Assembly (NCBI GenBank): GCA_017417315.1
Contig: JAFPZK010000017.1
Coordinates: forward strand, 1 to 35,297
Source: Bacteroidales bacterium
GTDB taxonomy: Bacteria; Bacteroidota; Bacteroidia; Bacteroidales; UBA3824
Direction of reading: 5' to 3'
DNA length: 35,297 nt
Each line of letters starts with the position of its first letter. The stretch's first letter is position 1. Below, one piece after another: positions 1 to 7,726 of this stretch. Below the pieces are notes generated by a model that was given only the letters and a program-made list of their open reading frames with translations, did not search any database and was not told the DNA's origin. The position numbers were made by a program, and so were the translations under genes.

Positions 1-1
1 A

Positions 2-118
2 GAAATGATGAGATTCTTGTCTAAATACAAAATGGTAAGAGCCGGTGAGGACAGAAAATGGAAACCTTGCAAGAGGCTTGCTTACATAGAAGATATTATG
101 CTAAAACTGGGTATATAG
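2..118 (+). CDS. C-terminal end of an unknown small protein (partial)
   Basis: The open frame enters from the left edge and stops at TAG 116-118. It ends in a basic stretch followed by RLAYIEDIMLKLGI. Two possible ATG codons lie at 5 and 8, so it could also be a complete peptide of about 37 residues, but no ribosome site is visible because the window begins there. The TAG overlaps a GTG (118-120) that would start the MazF-like frame downstream, an arrangement common in toxin-antitoxin pairs. By position it could be the antitoxin or the gene before the toxin. I do not recognise the family. Confidence 0.4.
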   Translation, partial: EMMRFLSKYKMVRAGEDRKWKPCKRLAYIEDIMLKLGI

Positions 119-509
119 TGCTCAGTTTTAGGATTTCTTTATAGGAAAGATTTATTGGTCGGTTTTTCCGTTTTACGATTGTCGGAGTCAACGGAACTCG
201 TTTAAAAAACGTCCTATATTGATAATTGGCGGGCCACGAAATAATGATTATACGGTTTTGCCGGTTTCCTCCGTTTCTAAACGGCAATTTCTTGACAGCG
301 ACTTTGATTTGGAACTTGACCCGCAAAAATTTCCGTTGTTGGGTTTGACAAAAATTTGTTATCTGCGAACGCATAAACAAACTATCGTGAATCAAAATGC
401 TTTAACAACTGAAATTTGTGATTTGAAATCGGTTTATCCTGATTTGTATTTACAAGCAATGATTTTAGTTGAAAAGTTTGAAAAAATGATAATTGATAGT
501 GCGTTTTAG
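118..509 (+). pseudogene. MazF/PemK-type endoribonuclease toxin, frameshifted near the start
   Basis: From 132 the frame reads GKIYWSVFPF, KRPILII, DYTVLPVSSV and CYLRTHKQTIVN. These are the landmarks of the MazF/PemK mRNA interferase fold: the first strand, the RP(I/V)L(I/V)I strand, the VLPVSS strand and the R.HK core. No ATG starts this frame, and TAG at 129-131 closes it upstream. In the neighbouring frame GTG 118-120 gives VLSF. One added base near 130 would join the two as VLSF-(E/K)-DFFIGKIYW, so I infer a single-base deletion close to the T4 run. Alternatives are a sequencing error or a non-standard start after 132. The first in-frame alternative start, TTG 219, would cut off the first strand and is unlikely. 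Confidence 0.6.
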
Positions 510-578
510 TTTGTAATTATTTTCTGCAAAAATAATCTTTTCTCAAAATTTTTCCAATACATTAAAAAAAATATTTTC

Positions 579-586
579 TATTTTTG
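579..586 (+). promoter_or_regulatory. Bacteroidetes -7 box for structured RNA copy 1
   Basis: TATTTTTG matches TAnnTTTG. It lies just upstream of the hairpin at 597-622, so transcription would begin near 593. No clear -33 TTTG is visible. Confidence 0.4.
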
Positions 587-592
587 TATTTG

Positions 593-871
593 AAATCCTC
601 TGCCGTAAAAATACGGCGGAGGGTATATATTTTTTTAGAAAGGCGTTTATTTACGCTATGTTTTTGACACTTTGAAACTTCGCAACTTTCAAGTATTCGT
701 TAAAAATTTAGCAGCGGTAAATGCCGTGGGTAGATTATATCGGTATGCAAAGGAGTTTGTATGCCTTTATAATACTTACGGCGTGAGGGTTCGCTGCTCG
801 TTTTTACGGTACGGGTAATGCGAAGACCTCAGAGAGTGGAACGGGCAGAATAAGGATTCCACGCTTTTTTT
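593..871 (+). ncRNA. Structured non-coding RNA, copy 1 of 2
   Basis: This free-standing RNA gene has a 5' hairpin (597-607 with 612-622), then a small GCGT/ACGC hairpin near 647-660. The core is a long nested hairpin: CTTCGCA 678-684 with TGCGAAG 819-825, AGCAGC 710-715 with GCTGCT 793-798, GCCGT 723-727 with ACGGC 778-782, and a 10-bp apical stem 742-751 with 756-765. It ends in a terminator (GTGGAA 836-841, TTCCAC 857-862, T7 865-871). The second copy at 4029-4327 keeps the pairing while bases change. The next gene is convergent, so this is not a leader of a downstream gene. Length, -7 box and terminator resemble the described Bacteroidales-1 RNA motif, and the hairpin with a large internal loop recalls 6S RNA. 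Neither identity could be tested. Confidence 0.75.
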
Positions 872-937
872 GTGTAAAGTCTGAAATTTACGATAGATAT
901 GTTACGCGAGTTTGCGGGTAAAACGATGTTTCCATTA

Positions 938-1354
938 TCACTTATTTGTACAATTTTCAATAGCACTAAAAAGTTTCTTATACTTATCCGCCTTTGTTTT
1001 GTACGTATTGAAAATCCCTGTATAATCTTCGTTCATTGCGCCGGAATACTCTTGCGAAAATTTTGTTTCACCAAATCCTTTGCGTTTTGAAATGACGTTT
1101 AGAACACCTTTTAAACCGCAGTAAAAACGATATTCATAATCGCCGGCGACGGTTTCTTTGTGTTCGCCTGAGCCGCCGAGCATTTGTTCTATTGTTAATT
1201 GATAACGGTTTGTCGGTGGATATTCAGGGTCGTTCATCATTTTTATATGCGCCTGAGTTTCGTTATAATCTTTGCGGATACTTTCAACAGTCTGTGCTGA
1301 CATTTGGGTACAAACTGCCGCAAAAAGGATAAGGGTCAAAATTATCTTTTTCAT
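938..1354 (-). CDS. Small secreted protein of unknown function
   Basis: The protein has 138 residues with a clear Sec signal peptide: MKK, a hydrophobic run (IILTLILFAAVC), then a likely cleavage after MSAQ near residue 21. The mature part is polar with no cysteine pair pattern, repeats or motif I recognise. It contains a Lys/Tyr-rich C-terminal helix. It is expected in the periplasm or at the cell surface. It is transcribed divergently from the permease at 1547, with its own -7 box at 1384-1391 about 30 nt upstream of ATG. Its 3' end faces the terminator of structured RNA copy 1. Confidence 0.7.
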   Translation of the reverse strand: MKKIILTLILFAAVCTQMSAQTVESIRKDYNETQAHIKMMNDPEYPPTNRYQLTIEQMLGGSGEHKETVAGDYEYRFYCGLKGVLNVISKRKGFGETKFSQEYSGAMNEDYTGIFNTYKTKADKYKKLFSAIENCTNK

Positions 1355-1383
1355 TTTAGTAATGGTTTTGTTTCTTTTGACGG

Positions 1384-1391
1384 CAAAGTTA
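1384..1391 (-). promoter_or_regulatory. -7 box for the secreted protein at 938-1354
   Basis: On the minus strand the sequence is TAACTTTG, a full match to TAnnTTTG, giving a leader of about 20-25 nt. It sits 11 bp from the first inverted repeat of the divergent permease control region, so a regulator bound there could affect both genes. Confidence 0.6.
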
Positions 1392-1401
1392 AGAAAAAAA
1401 T

Positions 1402-1440
1402 TGTAAAATTTCTTTACACCCTCTGTAAAATTTCTTTACA
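1402..1440 (+). promoter_or_regulatory. Tandem inverted repeats TGTAAA-N5-TTTACA (putative activator sites)
   Basis: Two perfect 17-bp inverted repeats, 1402-1418 and 1424-1440, each read TGTAAA-ATTTC-TTTACA with centres 22 bp apart, about two helical turns. A third half-site TTTACA lies at 1445-1450. The same layout precedes the second permease (10973-11010). The centres lie about 90 and 110 bp upstream of the inferred start, typical for enhancer sites of NtrC-type activators. Confidence 0.65.
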
Positions 1441-1493
1441 CTTTTTTACACTGACAAAACTGCAACTTTCACAAAATCAGGTATATAAAAATT

Positions 1494-1509
1494 TGGCACG
1501 TTGAATGTA
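1494..1509 (+). promoter_or_regulatory. Sigma-54-like -24/-12 element for permease 1
   Basis: TGGCACG-TTGA-ATGTA resembles the sigma-54 consensus TGGCACG-N4-TTGCA. The -24 half is perfect. The -12 half has GT instead of GC. The inferred start is near 1520, about 27 nt before ATG 1547. The element is repeated with one base change at 11064-11079. Confidence 0.6.
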
Positions 1510-1546
1510 GTTTTCATTATCGTAATGAAAAAAATTGTAAACGATT

Positions 1547-3940
1547 ATGAAAATTTTTAGATTCAAAAGCCTGTTTAAAATTTCTTCGCTGCTGAACATT
1601 CTCGGAATTTCAGTGGCGGTTGCAGCATTTTATATTTTGATGGTCTGCGTGGAATTTGACATCAATTTCAATAAAGAAATCCCTGATTATGAGAGGATTT
1701 ATATGTGTATTAAAGGTTCGGAAGACGAAGGCATAAACAATTTCGGGAAAAGACCTGTCGGCGAGGCAATCATCAAACAAATGCCTTTTATTGAAAACGG
1801 CGGTTGTTTTTCCCCTTTCCGCTCCCAACCTCTCTGTAAGGTAGTTGACGGCAAAAAAGAAAAACTCGCTATCCATAACGCTCCTTGTACAAAATCTTTT
1901 TTGGAAACTTTTTCGATTAAATTTTCGGAAGGTTCTATTGAAAATTTTTCCGGCAAAAACAAAATCATTATCAGCCGCTCGGTAGCCGAAAAATTCTCGC
2001 TCAAAGCCGGTGATTATCTGTCGTTTATGACAACAGGTTACGGCAATAACTCTGACAACGGTTACGAAATTACTGCCATTTTTGAGGATTTTCCTAAAAA
2101 TTCTGAAATCGGTCAGTTTCAAGCGTTTATCGACCTCGGCGACGATTTTATTGACGACTTTTCCGAAGGTAGTTTCATTTATTATTTTAAAGCGAAGGAA
2201 GGCGTTAGCGATGTCCCTGAAAAACTTGCTGAAAACTCAACCGCCTTACTTAAAAGTCTTTACGCTGACGAAATGGAAGAAGCCGATGAAGAAGAATTGG
2301 AATGGTATGAAAATGTGATTAAAAATTACGGTTTGACGGGCGTTTCGTTGAAAGATTTGCATTTTTACCGCGAAATTTTAGGTTTTCATATCCGCGCTGA
2401 CAAAAAAATCGTTTATACGCTTTTCGTCATCGCCGTTTTGACCGTTATCATCGCGTATATCAATTACATAAACTTCTTTTTCTCACAGATTCCGCAGCAG
2501 TTGAAAGCCGTTAACATCAAAAAAATTCACGGTTGCAGCCGCGCAACACTCATTGTGTCAATCGTTTTGGAATCGGTTGTGTTTTCTTCTTTGGCGTTAG
2601 TAGCGGCGTATTGTATTGTCAGAGTAGTTCCTGCTTTACAAATTGACGCGGTTATCGGACACGAACTTTCAATCGTCGAAAACATCAAAATTGCTGTCTT
2701 AACGTCAGTTAGCGTGATTTTGGCGGCGGTGTTGTCGAGCCTTTATCCGGCATTTTTCATAACGGGATTTCAGCCGGCGTTAGCGTTGAAAGGCGTTGTT
2801 AACACGAACCCAAAATCCAAGATGAAATACTTTTTAACCTGTTTTCAGTTAACAGCATCTATTGCGTTGATTATCAGCACAACCTTTATCAAAGAAAATA
2901 ATGATTACATACTTGAAAAAGATCTCGGTTTCAACCGTTCAAACCTTTTAAGCACGTATGTTACCAACAAACTTGGTTCGAGCCGTGATGCCGTCCGCGA
3001 AAGACTTTTGCAAAACTCTGACATTGAAGATATTGCATGGGCTGACGGCGAAATTGTCAGCAAAATGCGTATGGGTTGGGGCAGAGTTCATGACGGTAAA
3101 GATATTGAATTTCAGTGTTATCCCGTTTCGTGGAATTTTTTGAAATTTTTGGGTGTTGAAATTGCCGAAGGTCGTGATTTTCAGGAGTCTGACGAAAAGA
3201 GCGAGGCGGGCGTGTTTATTTTCAATGAGGCGGCTAAAAAGGCTTATAATCTGTCTTTGGATATGAAAATTTGGGGACATGTTGATTTGTCGGAAATTGT
3301 CGGTTTTTGTAAAGACTTCAATTACAAACCGTTACAATACGGAATAGAGCCGTTTGCGTTTTATGTTTTCGGCGAAAAACCGTGGCGCAGTCAAAATCAG
3401 TTGTATCTTCGCACTAAGGCGGGTGCGGATTTGCCTTCGGTTGTGGATTTTGTCAAGGCGACGTTAATCGAACTCGACCCAGATTATGAACTTTCGCAGG
3501 AAGATATTATTACTTTTGATAGAGAGGTTCGGCACAACTACTCGCAAGAAACTAATTTGTCGTTGCTTGTAACGATGTTTACTTTTACTGCGCTTTTGAT
3601 TGCTTTGACGGGTTTGTTAGGGATTGTGTTGTTTGAGGCGGAGCGTCGTCGCAAAGAAATCGGCATTAGGAAAGTCAACGGTGCAACGATTGGAGAAATT
3701 TTAATGCTTTTCAATAAAAGGTTTATATATTTGGTTTTAATAAGTTTTGTAATTGCGTGTCCGATAGCGTATTGTGTAGTGATGAAATATTTTTCGAACT
3801 TCACGTATCACTGTCCGGTTTACGTTTGGATTTTTGTTGCGGCTTTGGTTCGTGCGTTGTTTTTAACGGTTCTGACCGTCTCGCTCACAAGCCTCAAAGC
3901 CGCAAACGAAAACCCGGTAAAGACGTTGAAGACAGAGTAA
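1547..3940 (+). CDS. MacB/FtsX-family ABC transporter permease, copy 1
   Basis: This 797-residue protein has the architecture of large Bacteroidetes FtsX permeases. It begins with a TM helix (about residues 13-35) and a periplasmic MacB-like domain. A block of three TM helices starts near 285, then a TM with a second periplasmic domain follows. The C-terminus has three TM helices and the hallmark AERRRKEIGIRKVNGAT loop. Such proteins pair with a separate ATPase to move lipids, peptides or drugs or to drive envelope machines. No ATPase gene is nearby, so the partner must lie elsewhere. The gene stands alone behind a sigma-54-like promoter with paired upstream sites. It is paralogous to 11109-13475 over its whole length and most similar at the two FtsX loops and the last 16 residues. 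The substrate is unknown. Confidence 0.85.
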   Translation: MKIFRFKSLFKISSLLNILGISVAVAAFYILMVCVEFDINFNKEIPDYERIYMCIKGSEDEGINNFGKRPVGEAIIKQMPFIENGGCFSPFRSQPLCKVVDGKKEKLAIHNAPCTKSFLETFSIKFSEGSIENFSGKNKIIISRSVAEKFSLKAGDYLSFMTTGYGNNSDNGYEITAIFEDFPKNSEIGQFQAFIDLGDDFIDDFSEGSFIYYFKAKEGVSDVPEKLAENSTALLKSLYADEMEEADEEELEWYENVIKNYGLTGVSLKDLHFYREILGFHIRADKKIVYTLFVIAVLTVIIAYINYINFFFSQIPQQLKAVNIKKIHGCSRATLIVSIVLESVVFSSLALVAAYCIVRVVPALQIDAVIGHELSIVENIKIAVLTSVSVILAAVLSSLYPAFFITGFQPALALKGVVNTNPKSKMKYFLTCFQLTASIALIISTTFIKENNDYILEKDLGFNRSNLLSTYVTNKLGSSRDAVRERLLQNSDIEDIAWADGEIVSKMRMGWGRVHDGKDIEFQCYPVSWNFLKFLGVEIAEGRDFQESDEKSEAGVFIFNEAAKKAYNLSLDMKIWGHVDLSEIVGFCKDFNYKPLQYGIEPFAFYVFGEKPWRSQNQLYLRTKAGADLPSVVDFVKATLIELDPDYELSQEDIITFDREVRHNYSQETNLSLLVTMFTFTALLIALTGLLGIVLFEAERRRKEIGIRKVNGATIGEILMLFNKRFIYLVLISFVIACPIAYCVVMKYFSNFTYHCPVYVWIFVAALVRALFLTVLTVSLTSLKAANENPVKTLKTE

Positions 3941-4014
3941 AAAAGAAATTCTAAAAAATATTTATAGCCGCTAAAAATTTACAAAAATATCATTAACGTT
4001 AGAAAAACTTTTTG

Positions 4015-4022
4015 TAACTTTG
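4015..4022 (+). promoter_or_regulatory. -7 box for structured RNA copy 2
   Basis: TAACTTTG is a full match to TAnnTTTG and predicts a start near 4029. It lies 75 bp after the permease stop and may also serve the acyl gene cluster by read-through, because no other promoter is evident before 4387. Confidence 0.65.
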
Positions 4023-4028
4023 CGGCGG

Positions 4029-4327
4029 CTTTTCTGAAAAGGTTTCTGCCGTTTTTTGTTAACGCAGAAACTCATTGGAGGGCTTTTTATAAAGGCGTTT
4101 ACTAACGCTTTGTCTTTTGACGCTGAGAATCTCGCAAATTCGTTCAATCTGTCAAAAACAAAGCAACGGTGAATGCCCGTGTGTATGTATATATATGGCT
4201 GTACAAGTATTTTGTACGGCTTATTATGCATATTGCGTGGGCTTTGGCGTTGCTCGTTCGACAGATTGGGCAATGCGAGAGCCTTCGGCGTGGACGGGCG
4301 AAAAGTACGACTGCTCACGCTTTTTTT
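4029..4327 (+). ncRNA. Structured non-coding RNA, copy 2 of 2
   Basis: This is the homologue of 593-871. Conserved blocks include AAAGGCGTTTA, CGCAA, AGCA.CGGT.AATGCC, GCTCGTT, AATGCGA and ACGGGC before the terminator. The nested stems are kept with compensatory changes: TCTCGCA 4130-4136 with TGCGAGA 4274-4280, AGCAAC 4162-4167 with GTTGCT 4249-4254, and an apical stem 4198-4206 with 4212-4220 of different sequence. The terminator is GCGTG 4288-4292 with CACGC 4316-4320, then T7 4321-4327. The 5' part differs from copy 1: GTTTCTGC 4042-4049 can pair with GCAGAAAC 4064-4071 around a T6 run. An ACP gene begins 60 nt after the terminator, but copy 1 has no such gene, which favours an independent RNA over a leader. 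Confidence 0.75.
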
Positions 4328-4386
4328 ATATGTTTTTTTTGATTAACTTCCCTTCGGAGCAATCAGGGCAAAACTTTTATAAACCA

Positions 4387-4614
4387 ATGGAAATTAACGA
4401 ATTTGTAAAGAAATTTGCCGGTAAGTTTGAAGACACCGACATCTCGGAGTTTACGCCCGAAACCAATTTTCAGGAACTTGACGAATGGGATTCTATGACA
4501 GCCCTCGTCATCATCGCTTTCATCAGAACGGAATACGACAAAAAAGTTACCGCTCTCGAAATCCGTAACTGCAAGACAATTACAGACCTTTACAATTTGG
4601 CAGAAGGAAAATGA
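4387..4614 (+). CDS. Acyl carrier protein
   Basis: The protein has 75 residues, the normal ACP size. The phosphopantetheine site is Ser36 in EWDSMTAL (family pattern DS(L/M)). ATG 4387 is chosen because the homology starts at MEINEFVKKFAG. The frame stays open upstream to 4117 only by crossing the structured RNA. The stop overlaps the next start (ATGA), so it is coupled to the ketoreductase gene. With a KAS III and an MBOAT/SGNH pair downstream, this is probably a dedicated carrier for a special acyl group rather than the primary fatty acid synthesis ACP. Confidence 0.85.
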   Translation: MEINEFVKKFAGKFEDTDISEFTPETNFQELDEWDSMTALVIIAFIRTEYDKKVTALEIRNCKTITDLYNLAEGK

Positions 4615-5271
4615 CAACACCTTTTGACCTTTCGGGAAAGCATCTGCTAATTACCGGCGCATCGTCGGGAATAGGCAGGGCAACTGCCGTTTTGTGTGCT
4701 TTTTTGGGTGCAAAAATCACCCTTAACGGCAGAAATATCGACCGCCTCAACGAAACTTTACAAAGTCTTGACAGCAACGGACACAGCATAATACCTTGTG
4801 ATTTAACGGATTACGATAAAATAGCGGAATTAGTAAAAGGTATTGAAAAACTTGACGGTGTAGTTTTTTGTACGGGGACACAAAAAACTTGCGTTGCCAA
4901 ATGTTTGAACAAAGAAACCGTCAACAGCCTTTTTGAAACCAATTTTACTGCAACGGTCAACCTCAACACGCAACTCTTTGAAAACAAGAAAATCAACAAA
5001 GGCGCGTCGTTGGTTTTCATTTCGTCGGTTGCTGCACTCAGTTATGCCGAAGTTGGAAATGCCGCCTACGGTGCTACCAAAGGCGCATTGACCGCTTTTG
5101 CAAAAATTCGACGTCTCGGAAGAACAATTCGCCGAAAACGAGAAAAAATATCCGCTCGGTTACGGCAATCCCGAAGATGTCGCCGCCGCCGTTGCGTTTT
5201 TGCTTTCGGACGGTGCAAAATGGATTACGGGTACGGATTTGAAACTTGACGGAGGTCTGACGTTGCAATAA
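4611..5271 (+). pseudogene. FabG-like short-chain reductase with internal deletion and frameshift
   Basis: The N-terminal two thirds is a good classical SDR: cofactor loop TGASSGIG near residues 15-22, N111, S139, and Y153-x-x-x-K157. Right after TAFAK the frame breaks. From about 5107 the other frame reads [16 protein letters not shown], then [15 protein letters not shown], and [13 protein letters not shown] with TAA at 5269-5271, the normal SDR C-terminus. The segment that should lie between (helix after YxxxK plus the IRVN..PG region, roughly 30-40 codons) is missing. Read without correction, the protein ends at 5249 in an Arg-rich tail. The intact gene would reduce 3-oxoacyl-ACP to 3-hydroxyacyl-ACP between the ACP and KAS III steps. 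Confidence 0.8.
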
Positions 5272-5303
5272 TTTTAACTACGAAAAACACGAAAAGCACG
5301 AAA

Positions 5304-6296
5304 ATGAATAATGCTTTTATTAAGGCGATAGAATATTATCTGCCTGAAAATACATTGACTAACAACGATTTGTCGGCGATGTTTCCTGAATGGAACGCCG
5401 GAAAAATTGCAAAAAAAACGGGAATTGCCTCGCGGCACGTCGCCGCTGAAAACGAAACCGCAAGCGATATGGCTGTCAAAGCCGCTGAAAAACTTTTCGC
5501 AGCCGCACCCGAACTGAAAGCGCAGGTGGATTTTGTGTTATTTTGTACGCAAAGTCCTGATTATAAACTGCCTACATCGGCGTGTATTATTCAAAAAAGG
5601 CTCGGCTTAAACAAAAACATGGGCGCAACGGACTACAACCTCGGCTGTTCGGGATTCGTTTATGGTTTGATGTTGGCAAAAGGTTTGATTGTCAGCCAAA
5701 TAGCCAAAAACGTCCTTCTTCTGACTGCTGAAACATACACAAAATACTGCCACGAAAAAGACAAGGGCAACCGATCTATTTTCGGCGACGGTGCGGCGGC
5801 AACGTTGGTTTCGACGGAAGGTTTTGCCGAAATCAAGAATTTCGCTTTCGGCACTGACGGCGAGGGCGAGGACAACCTGAAAGTCAAGACCGGCGGCGCA
5901 CGTTTTCCCGAAAAAGAAAACACTTTTGCGCTTGACGGCGGCGGTTATGTCAACGCCCCTGACTTCCTGTATATGAACGGCCCCGAAATTTTCAATTTCA
6001 CGTTGGACGTTGTGCCTGAATTGTCGGCTAAATGTCTTAAAAACAACGGCTTGACAAAAGATGAAATAGATTATTACGTTTTTCATCAGGCTAACAAATA
6101 TATGTTGGAAACTTTGCGGACGGTTATGGAGATTGACAAGGAGAAATTTTACGTAAATCTCTCTGACATAGGCAATACTGTGTCGTCAACTATTCCTATT
6201 GCGATAAAAAATGCTGAAATTTCTTCTAATAAAAATGTGATGATTGCGGGCTTCGGTGTCGGCTATTCCTATGCCGCCTGCGTGTTAAAATTCTAA
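5304..6296 (+). CDS. 3-oxoacyl-ACP synthase III (FabH-like)
   Basis: At 330 residues this is the normal length for KAS III. The catalytic triad is complete: Cys115 (LGCSGFVYG), His261 (VFHQAN) and Asn291 (IGNTVSS). The family condenses an acyl-CoA with malonyl-ACP, usually giving acetoacetyl-ACP. It lies between an ACP/ketoreductase pair and an MBOAT gene (3 nt gap to 6300), so it probably makes a short acyl group for transfer to a glycan or other envelope molecule rather than starting bulk fatty acid synthesis. Fragments resembling this gene lie at 13518-13571. Substrate specificity is unknown. Confidence 0.85.
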   Translation: MNNAFIKAIEYYLPENTLTNNDLSAMFPEWNAGKIAKKTGIASRHVAAENETASDMAVKAAEKLFAAAPELKAQVDFVLFCTQSPDYKLPTSACIIQKRLGLNKNMGATDYNLGCSGFVYGLMLAKGLIVSQIAKNVLLLTAETYTKYCHEKDKGNRSIFGDGAAATLVSTEGFAEIKNFAFGTDGEGEDNLKVKTGGARFPEKENTFALDGGGYVNAPDFLYMNGPEIFNFTLDVVPELSAKCLKNNGLTKDEIDYYVFHQANKYMLETLRTVMEIDKEKFYVNLSDIGNTVSSTIPIAIKNAEISSNKNVMIAGFGVGYSYAACVLKF

Positions 6297-6299
6297 GAA

Positions 6300-7721
6300 A
6301 TGCTGTTTAATTCGTTGTCGTTTTTGTTGTTTTTTCCGACGGTTTGCGCGGTGTATTTCGCGATAAAAAACAATAATTGGCGGAATTATTTTCTGCTCGG
6401 AGCAAGTTATTATTTTTATATGTGTTGGGAGCCTGTTTACGCGCTGTTGTTGCTCGCAAGTACGGCTATAACTTATTGTGCGGCTTTGATGATGGAAAAC
6501 CGTCCGCAAAAAAAGAAGGCTTTTCTGACGGTTTCAATCGTCTTGAACCTTGCTATCTTGTTCTTTTTCAAATACTTCAACTGGGCGGCTGAGGAAGTTA
6601 CCGCTTTGATGGACGTTTTGGGCGTGAGAATGGAAACGCCTAAATTCAATGTGCTGTTGCCGGTCGGAATTTCATTTTATGTGTTTCAGGCGTTGGGCTA
6701 TTCGATTGACGTTTACAGAGGCAGTGTCAAGACGGAGAAAAACTTTTTCATCTATGCGTTGTTCGTGTCGTTTTTTCCGCAGTTGGTTGCCGGACCTATT
6801 GAACGCTCGACAAACCTTTTGAAACAATTTTACGAAAAGCACGATTTCAATCCCGAAAAAGCCATCACGGGAATCAACCTGATGCTGTGGGGCTTTTTCT
6901 TGAAACTTGTTGTCGCCGACAATCTCGCAGTGGCTGTAAATCAGGTTTATAACAATATTCACGATTATTCGGGGCTTTCGGTTTTAATGGCTTCGGTGCT
7001 GTTTTGTTTTCAACTTTACGGCGATTTTGCGGGATATTCGTACATTGCGATAGGTTGTTCGAGGGTGATGGGCTTTAAGTTGATGGACAATTTTCTGCGC
7101 CCGTATTTCTTTTCGGTTTCGGTTCAGGATTTTTGGAAACGCAACCATATCTCGCTGACTACTTGGTTTATGGACTACGTTTATTATCCGATGGTCGGTG
7201 CAAGCGTAAACATTTATTGGTGGTGTTTTTGCATATTTTCGACGTTTGTGATTTCAGGCTTTTGGCACGGCGCAAATTGGACGTATGTTATGAGTTTTGC
7301 GATTTTCGGTTTCTACTTGGTAATCTGCATTTTGAAGGACAAACGTCAGAAAAAGTTTGAAAAGAAACACAACCTCAAAAACGCTCAGTGGTGGCTTTGG
7401 CTGAACCGTGGATTAACTTTCATTTTGGTTATGACGGCACTGATTTTCTTCCGTGCCAACAACATTGAGGACGGCTTTTTCGCTGTCAAAAGTATCGTAA
7501 CGGATATGCATATTGTACCGCTCAGTTTGATTCCGGGAAAGAAATGTGTATTATGGATTGCAATGTTGTTTGTGATAGAGTATGTGATTGAATATCAGAA
7601 ATTTGAGTTCGTCAAAAAACATTTCTTGGTTTCCTATACTTTGATGAGTATCGGTTTGGCGATGACGGTTCTGATGTTCGGTCAATTCGGTGAAAATCAG
7701 TTTATTTACTTTCAATTCTAA
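6300..7721 (+). CDS. MBOAT-family membrane O-acyltransferase (AlgI-like)
   Basis: The protein has 473 residues and about ten membrane helices. AlgI/DltB-type motifs are clear: FFPQLVAGPIER (about 158-169), FWKRNHISLTTWF with His283, and GFWHGANW with the catalytic His323. Such enzymes receive an acyl group on the cytoplasmic side and pass it across the membrane, usually to a partner SGNH protein that completes transfer to a polysaccharide. That partner is encoded 5 nt downstream. The ACP and KAS III upstream suggest that the acyl donor is made in the same operon. A decayed paralogue lies at 31832-33848. Confidence 0.9.
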   Translation: MLFNSLSFLLFFPTVCAVYFAIKNNNWRNYFLLGASYYFYMCWEPVYALLLLASTAITYCAALMMENRPQKKKAFLTVSIVLNLAILFFFKYFNWAAEEVTALMDVLGVRMETPKFNVLLPVGISFYVFQALGYSIDVYRGSVKTEKNFFIYALFVSFFPQLVAGPIERSTNLLKQFYEKHDFNPEKAITGINLMLWGFFLKLVVADNLAVAVNQVYNNIHDYSGLSVLMASVLFCFQLYGDFAGYSYIAIGCSRVMGFKLMDNFLRPYFFSVSVQDFWKRNHISLTTWFMDYVYYPMVGASVNIYWWCFCIFSTFVISGFWHGANWTYVMSFAIFGFYLVICILKDKRQKKFEKKHNLKNAQWWLWLNRGLTFILVMTALIFFRANNIEDGFFAVKSIVTDMHIVPLSLIPGKKCVLWIAMLFVIEYVIEYQKFEFVKKHFLVSYTLMSIGLAMTVLMFGQFGENQFIYFQF

Positions 7722-7726
7722 AAGCA

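Noticed and set aside
593..871. tmRNA, RNase P or SRP RNA
   Set aside because: There is no tRNA-like end or tag frame, no RNase P conserved core and no SRP GNAR-loop hairpin. The presence of two copies also argues against these usually single genes.
1610..2122. Open frame (170 codons) antisense to permease 1
   Set aside because: It lies fully inside a well-supported permease gene and shows no protein features.
4117..4386. Upstream extension of the ACP reading frame to 4117
   Set aside because: These codons overlap the structured RNA and its terminator. ACP homology and size begin at ATG 4387.
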